This document shows positions 58,157 through 64,000 of a stretch of DNA of 64,000 nt, one piece after another (within the stretch, counting starts at the first letter, position 1; each line of letters opens with the position of its first letter). Source of the stretch: Gremmenia infestans. Taxonomy: Eukaryota; Ascomycota; Leotiomycetes; Helotiales; Hamatocanthoscyphaceae. The position numbers were made by a program, and so were the translations under genes. The DNA is taken from contig JAFEVB010000022.1 in assembly GCA_032629725.1 (NCBI GenBank), positions 434,001-498,000 on the forward strand, written 5' to 3'. Below the pieces are notes generated by a model, which saw only the letters and a program-made list of their open reading frames with translations, was not told the DNA's origin and did no database searches.

Positions 58157-59317
58157 ATGGCACCAATCCAACCCCTCTCAACCACCCTCCCCCCTCTAAT
58201 CTGCGGCACCGCAACCTTCAACACCCAGTACAACACCAACATCTCCTCCATCCCCACCAACGCCATAATCTGCCGCGCCCTCGATCTCGGCATCCGCGCC
58301 TTCGACACCTCACCGTACTACGGCCCCTCCGAAACCCTGCTCGGTGCCGCTCTACACGCCTGCTCAGCCAGCTACCCGCGGTCCACCTACCACATCCTCA
58401 CGAAAGTAGGACGCATCGGCGGCAGCGAGTTTGACTATTCGGCAGAATGGGTACGATACAGCGTGCAGAGATCCTTGCAGAGACTCGGCACACGGTACCT
58501 GGACGTCGTGTATTGCCATGATGTGGAATTCGTCACTCCCGCCGAAGTTCTCGTCGCTGTGCAAGAGTTACGCCGCATCAGAGATGAAGAGGGCACGATC
58601 AAGTATGTGGGCATTTCGGGCTATCCGGTCCAGTTATTGTGCGAGCTTGCCGAGTTGGTGTTGAGGGAGACTGGGGAGCCGCTGGATGCCGTGATGAGTT
58701 ATGCGAATTTCACGCTGCAGAATAGCACGCTGTTGAGTGGGGGTATTGAGAGGTTGAAGCGCGCCGGCGTGAGCGTGATGCCGAATGCTAGCCCGCTTGG
58801 GATGGGGCTGCTCAGGAGTGCAGGTGTTCCTGTTGGGGGGAAGGGGGACTTTCATCCGGCGCCTGGGGAACTCAGAGCGCGGGTTATGCAGGCGGCGAAG
58901 TTTGTGGAGCTGAGAGGAGAGAAGCTTGAGGTTGTGGCTATTAGATGGGCGTTGGAGAGATGGGCGAGAGATGCGGCTACTGTGGGTGGAGTGGGCGCGA
59001 TTGGGATTTCTGTTATGGGTGTTAGTAATTTGGAGGAGCTGGAGGAGACGATGAGGGTTTGGAATAGTGTTTTGGATGGGCTGCCTGTTCCCGGGAGGAA
59101 GGTTGAGCAAGTGGAGGCTGAGTGGAGTCTTGGACGGAGGACAGAGGTTGAGGCGTTGGCTGCTGGCATTTGGGATATTCTGGGTGATTTCAAAGATTAT
59201 TGTTGGGCGAGTCCCAGTGAGGGATATGTCAACATCAGGACCGTCAAAGGCGTTGTTGCGGAGATGGCTCCTCTTCTCGAGGTCAAGGAAGACATGTCAA
59301 AGAGCAGTAGATTATAG
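58157..59317 (+). CDS. ARA2: D-arabinose 1-dehydrogenase (aldo-keto reductase), ARA2-like
   Basis: A 386-residue single-exon aldo-keto reductase. The catalytic tetrad is visible: Asp50 and Tyr55 in AFDTSPYYGPSE, Lys83 in ILTKVGR and His121 in VYCHDVEF. The barrel continues through IKYVGISGYP, VMSYANFTLQN and ASPLGMGLL, and the late GAIGISVMGVSNLEELEET segment binds the cofactor. The GPSE and VYCHDVEF signatures fit the ARA2/L-galactose dehydrogenase group, which oxidises D-arabinose to the lactone on the way to erythroascorbate, an antioxidant in fungi. It is expected in the cytosol, as no signal peptide is present. The first 75 codons are strongly C-ending and the later part G-rich, a local base-composition switch inside one gene. 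Length is slightly above the yeast enzyme. L-galactose dehydrogenase activity is an alternative. Confidence 0.87.
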   Translation: MAPIQPLSTTLPPLICGTATFNTQYNTNISSIPTNAIICRALDLGIRAFDTSPYYGPSETLLGAALHACSASYPRSTYHILTKVGRIGGSEFDYSAEWVRYSVQRSLQRLGTRYLDVVYCHDVEFVTPAEVLVAVQELRRIRDEEGTIKYVGISGYPVQLLCELAELVLRETGEPLDAVMSYANFTLQNSTLLSGGIERLKRAGVSVMPNASPLGMGLLRSAGVPVGGKGDFHPAPGELRARVMQAAKFVELRGEKLEVVAIRWALERWARDAATVGGVGAIGISVMGVSNLEELEETMRVWNSVLDGLPVPGRKVEQVEAEWSLGRRTEVEALAAGIWDILGDFKDYCWASPSEGYVNIRTVKGVVAEMAPLLEVKEDMSKSSRL

Positions 59318-59645
59318 GTACCACAGGTGCCAACTAGATAGATAGACGGCATTCGGATCGGCGTTCCGGAAATTTCATGATCTCTTTTTTGACTGCTAGA
59401 CGCAGCATCATATCGACTTCTTAGACTACTCTCCGTCTCGATTTATCTTCATTCCATCATTTGATATTCCTGAAACGCCAAAAATATTGCTTTCCAGTGT
59501 TTCTTTCGTGCCACCAAAACAGCATACAAGAAATCTATAGCTTTTTTCTTTTGAAGATTTCAACTCAAAGCTTTTCGATATGCAGAAATAAGTCCCAAAC
59601 GCCACGCAGAAGACCCAATTTCAACTCATCACGTCGAGTGATCGT
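59318..59645. other. Short intergenic region between converging genes
   Basis: 3' UTRs of ARA2-like (+) and DAHP synthase (-). Nothing else seen. Confidence 0.5.
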
Positions 59646-60860
59646 TTATGAATGCCCATTGAGAGTCTTGCGTCGTTCCCGGACAGCCTCAGCCAAGTCC
59701 TCTAGGGTCTCGACGGTGGTTTCCCAGTTGATGCATGCATCGGTGATGCTGACACCCTTTTTGAGTCCAGATGGACCCTCAGCAGGTACCTTCTGGTTGC
59801 CCTCATTGATATGTGACTCGATCATGAGGCCGATAATCGATTTCTCACCCGCACGAACCTGGTCTCCGACGACCTTAGCAACCTTGGGCTGATTGCGGTG
59901 GTCCTTGTTTGAGTTTCCTGTTTTTGTTAAACATGTGTGGGGAGGGGAAACGATTTCTGCTCATGACTCACCATGCGAGCAGTCGATCATGATAGCTTGT
60001 TTTTGTCCTTTCTTCGTTAGGGTCTCCTTGACAGTCTTGACACTCTCAGCATCGAAATTTGTGCCCTTGGTACCCCCACGAAGGATGACGAAGCCGTGTT
60101 CATTGCCACTCGTTTTTGTGATAGCAGCGAGTCCAGTCTTGGTGACACCCATGAAGTGGTGCTTGGCAGCAGCAGATCCAATTGCATCAATTGCAACTGT
60201 CAGACTCCCATCTGTGCCATTCTTGAAGCCGACTGGGAAAGAGAGGCCGGAGGCAAGTTCTCTGTGTAACTGTGACTCAGTGGTCCGGGCACCGATAGCA
60301 CCGAGAGAAATGAGATCCGCGAGGAATTGAGGAGAAATGGTGTCCAGCATTTCAGAGGCAATTGGCATGCCGAGTGCAGTTAAGTCGCAGAAGAGTTGAC
60401 GGCTGATTCGCAGACCCTTGTTAATCTTGTAAGATTCATCAATGTCTGGGTCATTGATCAGTCCCTTCCAACCGACCGTCGTACGAGGCTTTTCGAGGTA
60501 GGCACGCATTATAATGCAAATATCATCAGACAGCTTGTCGGCGAGCGCCTTCAGTCGTCCGCAGTATTCGAGCGCAGTGACAGGGTCGTGAAGGGAACAT
60601 GGCCCGCACATAACCAGGAGGCGGTCAGACTTTCCCATGATGATCTCAATTGCATCGCGGCGACCTTGGAGAACAGTCTTGAGGGAGGCATTGGTCAGAG
60701 GGATTTCGGAGATGAGCAATTCGGGCGCGATCAAGGGATCTTGTGCCAAGACTGCAGATGGTAGAAGTGTCAGTGTTGTTCTTAAAGTACTTTTATGAAG
60801 CAATCGCGGGGTCGTACTGCGAGTATCATCGACAAGCTTTTCAAGATCAAGAATAGGCAT
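59646..60860 (-). CDS. 3-deoxy-D-arabino-heptulosonate 7-phosphate (DAHP) synthase
   Basis: Condenses phosphoenolpyruvate and erythrose 4-phosphate, the first step of the shikimate pathway to aromatic amino acids. Exons 59972..60860 and 59646..59917 give 386 residues; the 54-base intron has a GTGAGT donor and AAACAG acceptor. ATG 60860 (MPILDLEKLVDD) is preferred over the open frame above it. Class I DAHPS motifs: MCGPCSLHDP, MRAYLEKPRTTVGWKGLIND, GARTTESQLHRELASGLSFP, VGFKNGTDG and, across the splice, IDCSHGNSNKDHRNQPK. Residues agree in part with the Phe-inhibited ARO3 type (SLHDP, INKGLRISR, MIDCSHGN) and in part with the Tyr-inhibited ARO4 type (HHFMGVTK), so the feedback class is left open. 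A perfect TGAGTCA lies about 125 bases upstream of the ATG. Confidence 0.94.
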
Positions 60861-61802
60861 TTTGAGTGTGATGCTGGGGTATATGTTTGAGGATGAGAAG
60901 GTTACTTTATTTGTAGTAGAGAGAAGGTACAAAAGTACTCAAAGAAGAAAGAAAGGCGCAGGCCGTGCAAGGTTGTAATGAAAATGAGTCAATTATTTGA
61001 GTGCTCTTTTGGCGGGGGAAAATAAAAGATTCCAAACTCGGACCATTTGATGGTGTCGCGCTGTATGCCTTTCCACGTGATCTACGCCTTTCGGAGTACT
61101 GCGCCTTGGCTTTCCCTCCCTACATTTTGATTCTGTGCTTCCGGGTGATATACGGTAGATATGGATATGCCTTGTTCTTTGGATATAAAGTAGGAAGATG
61201 ATAGTTAACTTCTACGGAATGTGATATCCCGTGCACGCATAGTGGGGGCTCTAGAACTACAGTAGCTAGCAGAAAAGAATAGGCAAAATAGGTACTAATA
61301 TTTTCACAACCTTATCATCCTCTGCTATGATATGACAATTGCTCCGCGTAGTATCAATCCAAGCTAAAACATCGAATCCAAGATTGAACGATTTAATAAT
61401 AAGTTGAGTAAAACTGACCAACCGGTATTCACCCATTCCATTGAGTCACGTGCTCAGTCTTTTACCCACCGGCTGGAGCCTCAACCTAATGTGGGGTGCC
61501 GCCCTGATCCACCCCGGATTCCCAAACATGAAGCAACAGACCGTGGCCACGATGAAGCAAATCTGAAACCCGCCGACAATAGATTCCCTTCAATGTGGTG
61601 ACCGCCACCCTCCTCGGAATCGTCTCTCGCGGAAGATATAATATCAAGGTTCTTCGGGTATTAATCAAGCTCAAGCAAGGTCAACGCATATTGCTATTAG
61701 ACTGAGCGCCCTCCAGCCTCGTCTCCTTCAAGTCAATTCCGCACAGTAGGCAATACACAGCACATCGCATATCAAAGCATAGACTCCAAGCAAAACAGAA
61801 AC
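60861..61802. promoter_or_regulatory. Divergent promoter region with Gcn4/CpcA sites
   Basis: Lies between DAHP synthase (-) and the CxxC protein (+). It has two perfect TGAGTCA sites, the binding sequence of Gcn4/CpcA, at 60985-60991 and 61442-61448; the second overlaps an E-box CACGTG at 61447-61452. General amino-acid control of an aromatic-biosynthesis gene is expected, so the first site is credible. Confidence 0.6.
60985..60991. promoter_or_regulatory. Gcn4/CpcA binding site TGAGTCA
   Basis: Exact 7-base match, 125 bases before the DAHP synthase start. DAHP synthase genes are classical targets of general amino-acid control in yeast and aspergilli. Confidence 0.65.
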
Positions 61803-62730
61803 ATGTTTACTCAGAAATGGGCCTCGTGTCGGAAACGCGCCCGAGAGGAGGACGATGAGAGTACCACGCCTGGAGGCTTCAGCGAAAACCGGACAGTAAG
61901 GCTGCTATGATCATATCACCAAGCAGGCATATACTAATGGACTTTAGAAACGTCGAGTTGCAGACCTTCCTCATCGACAATCACCCTTTATTAATCGCCA
62001 GATCACCCCTCCTTTCACCTTCGATACGAACCACAGTACAAAGCTAGCCCCGCCAACAATTACACCCGCCGACTCGGATTCCGAAGAGAAGCCTAGACCT
62101 GCTGGAGAACCGAAGTCTTTCTTCTCGCCATTCTCCTCCCCATCGTGTACCCTTACTCAAAGCGGTCCTCCCTCGCCCTACGTCGAGAGTGTGGAAAGCT
62201 TGCAGTCGACACAAATCTCAGATGCGCCCCTCTATTCCGATGACATGGAAATGTCAGACTCTGTCCACCTTTCACCCGGGTCCTTCCACAACGAACCGCC
62301 AATGAGTATTACCGGTCGAATCCCCACACCAATCCACTCCTCATTCGCGCCCTTCATTCGGGCCGAAAAAGCATCTATTCACCACGATGTCGACTTTGCA
62401 GACGACGAGGCTATAGTAGACAAATTCAGGCGGGCTCGGCGATTGCCAAGTCCCATTAGTGAAGGGGAGATGAGCCCAAGCGTGATTGTGGATGGTCTAG
62501 GAGACATGCAGATGGAAGTCGATGGAACGTCACAAACCGATAAGGAGACGCCTACGAAGAAAGGTCACACACGGTCGAAGCATAGCCTGAGGAATTGGCA
62601 TGGTTCTGGAGGAGATCTGAGTATTACCACTGGCGTAAAGAAAAGCTTTAGCATGGGCTATAGAGCTGATTGCGAGAAGTGTCGGATGAAGGTTCCTGGT
62701 CACTTTAGTCACATCATTACTGTGGATTAA
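61803..62730 (+). CDS. Conserved hypothetical protein with C-terminal CxxC motif
   Basis: Exons 61803..61895 and 61948..62730 give 291 residues; the 52-base intron has a GTAAGG donor, ACTAAT branch and TTTAG acceptor. The N-terminus is basic (KWASCRKRAREEDDE and, after the splice, KRRVADLPHRQ), suggesting a nuclear signal. The centre is Ser/Pro-rich and probably disordered, with many SP/TP sites (PPSPYVES, RIPTPIHS, RLPSPISEGEMSPS), typical of proline-directed kinase targets. The last 25 residues, FSMGYRADCEKCRMKVPGH, form the most conserved-looking block and carry a CEKC motif that may bind metal. I do not recognise the family name. A cell-cycle-linked nuclear protein is only a guess from composition. 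It shares its upstream region with DAHP synthase. Confidence 0.75.
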
Positions 62731-63020
62731 TTTGCTCCAAGGAGAGAGGTGGTCAGAAGAAGCGGTCTGAATTTTGATGCTCCAAGCCGAGCTGGACACA
62801 TTACATCTCGTTCATTATGACCGCCGCTTTCATGTTTGGGACGAGGATATATCACAGCGGTTTAGCAAGCACGGCGTCGGGGAATTACGAATTATGGGAT
62901 GATATGAAAATTTGCTTTCCTTAACATAGATTTTATTGCTTAATGGGTAAACCATAATGCACAAAGGTAGGGAAATAGGAGTTGCCGAATATGCGCAATT
63001 CTTATTTTGTACAATATACC

Positions 63021-64000
63021 CTATTCTCTTACGAACAATCCTGCCATACCCATACCAGTGCCAATACACATACTCACAACACCAGTCTGTAAACCCTGTC
63101 TCTCCATCTCTGGCATCAAGCCTGCTAACATCCTCGCACCTGTAGCTCCAAGAGGATGGCCGAGAGCAATAGCACCACCCTTAGGGTTCACCCGGCCCTC
63201 TTCCATTGCCTTCTCCAGGCCTAGCTGTCTCAAGCAATAGAGGGCCTGGCTAGCAAACGCCTCATTGATCTCCCAAAGCCCCACATCCTCCGTCTTCAAG
63301 CCTGTATATTCCAACAACTTTGGAATAGCAAGCGCAGGCCCAATGCCCATCTCATCAGGCCTACACCCCGCAACCTGCGACCCCGCCCACTTCCCGATAA
63401 TAGAACTCGAAAGCCCGAGCTCAGTAGCCGTGCTCCGTCTCATCATCAGCGTCGCCGCAGCCCCATCTGAAATCTGCGACGAGTTTCCCGCCGTCGACGT
63501 CCCATCCTGCTTGAATGCAGGCTTCAGCTTGCCCATCCCCTCCAAGGTAATATTCGTCCGAATGCCATCATCCCTAGTAACAGTAACATCCTGCATTTCT
63601 CCCACCTTCTTCCCGCTTTTGTCAATCTCCTGATACCGTGTCTGTACCGGCACGATCTCCTTATCGAACAGTCCATCCGCTTGTGCTTTCGCGGCCCGCT
63701 GATGTGACTGGACTGCAAACGCATCTTGGTCTGCACGACTGACACCATATCGCTCTGCTACGTTCTCGGACGTCAGGCCCATGGGCATAATGCAATCCCT
63801 CGCGTCCTTGACGCTGCTTTCAACCAGCTCAGGCCACAAGACCGTAGGAATAGCTCTAGAGGCATAATTACGCGTCATGCTCTCCATCCCTCCCCCAATC
63901 CCGACATCAATCATGCCCGTGGCAATCTGATGTGCTACATTCGTGATGGCGCTCAGACTCGAACTGCACGCTCTGTTGACCGTGTAGAAGGATGTGGTGG
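63021..64000 (-). CDS. 3-ketoacyl-CoA thiolase (acetyl-CoA acyltransferase), 5' end beyond window
   Basis: Cleaves 3-ketoacyl-CoA to acetyl-CoA and a shortened acyl-CoA in the last step of beta-oxidation. 326 C-terminal residues are present and the gene runs off the right edge. The nucleophilic cysteine lies in VNRACSSSLSAI near 63968, followed by GGGMESMTRNYASR, the second motif GLWEINEAFASQAL, then NPKGGAIALGHPLGATGARM and the catalytic CIGTGMGMAGLF at the end. The sequence resembles peroxisomal ACAA1/POT1-type thiolases, where a PTS2 signal would be at the missing N-terminus. No C-terminal SKL is present (ends FVRE), consistent with PTS2 import. No intron is visible in this part. Confidence 0.93.
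   Translation of the reverse strand, partial: TTSFYTVNRACSSSLSAITNVAHQIATGMIDVGIGGGMESMTRNYASRAIPTVLWPELVESSVKDARDCIMPMGLTSENVAERYGVSRADQDAFAVQSHQRAAKAQADGLFDKEIVPVQTRYQEIDKSGKKVGEMQDVTVTRDDGIRTNITLEGMGKLKPAFKQDGTSTAGNSSQISDGAAATLMMRRSTATELGLSSSIIGKWAGSQVAGCRPDEMGIGPALAIPKLLEYTGLKTEDVGLWEINEAFASQALYCLRQLGLEKAMEEGRVNPKGGAIALGHPLGATGARMLAGLMPEMERQGLQTGVVSMCIGTGMGMAGLFVRE

Overview
The window is nuclear DNA of a filamentous ascomycete (Pezizomycotina; a leotiomycete-like fungus is plausible but not proven). The evidence is short GT-AG introns of about 46-225 bases with CTAAC-type branch points, fungus-specific families (SREBP with DUF2014, Zn2Cys6 regulators, SIP5, AflR-like, GPI-anchored Ser/Thr-rich proteins), and monocistronic genes on both strands. 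Exon structures were assembled by hand and each joined frame was checked for divisibility by three.

Layout. 1-535: 3' truncated C2H2 zinc-finger gene (-). 976-1278: 8-cysteine secreted protein (-). 1893-5399: nitrite reductase (-), with a GATA-site cluster in its promoter. 6204-9141: SREBP-type bHLH membrane-bound regulator (-). 9791-11250: decayed coding material. 11336-11599: small ORF (+). 11780-12557: membrane protein (-). 13709-15216: MFS transporter (-). 17007-18143: basic nuclear-like protein (+). 18144-23206: gene-poor, with hairpins and a repeated decamer. 23207-24352: dihydrodipicolinate-synthase-family aldolase (+). 25504-27835: DAL81-like Zn2Cys6 factor (-). 29402-31706: GNAT acetyltransferase fused to an allophanate-hydrolase-like amidase (-). 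32700-33743: four-TM protein (+). 35084-37250: secreted tyrosinase in eight exons (+). 39840-41652: secreted amidase with an apparent frameshift (+). 42349-42840: GPI-anchored protein (+). 43419-44648: mitochondrial ribosomal protein mL50 (-). 44975-45468: small Cys-rich membrane protein (+). 45469-49432: gene-poor. 49433-50650: AflR-like regulator (+). 52060-54732: SIP5-like protein (-). 56368-56853: secreted protein with hydrophobin-order cysteines (-). 58157-59317: ARA2-like D-arabinose dehydrogenase (+). 59646-60860: DAHP synthase (-) with a perfect Gcn4/CpcA site upstream. 61803-62730: conserved CxxC protein (+). 63021-64000: peroxisomal 3-ketoacyl-CoA thiolase (-), 5' truncated by the window edge.

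Theme. No biosynthetic cluster, CRISPR array or intact transposon was seen. Several genes touch nitrogen supply: nitrite reductase, a DAL81-like regulator, an allophanate-hydrolase-like amidase fusion and a second amidase. Nitrite reductase lies directly downstream of the SREBP gene, which is notable because SREBPs link hypoxia, sterol and nitrate use in aspergilli. The most unusual items are the GNAT-amidase fusion, the hydrophobin-order cysteine protein that appears only after splicing two introns, the orphan AflR-like regulator, and the hairpin-rich gene-poor segment at 20-22 kb.
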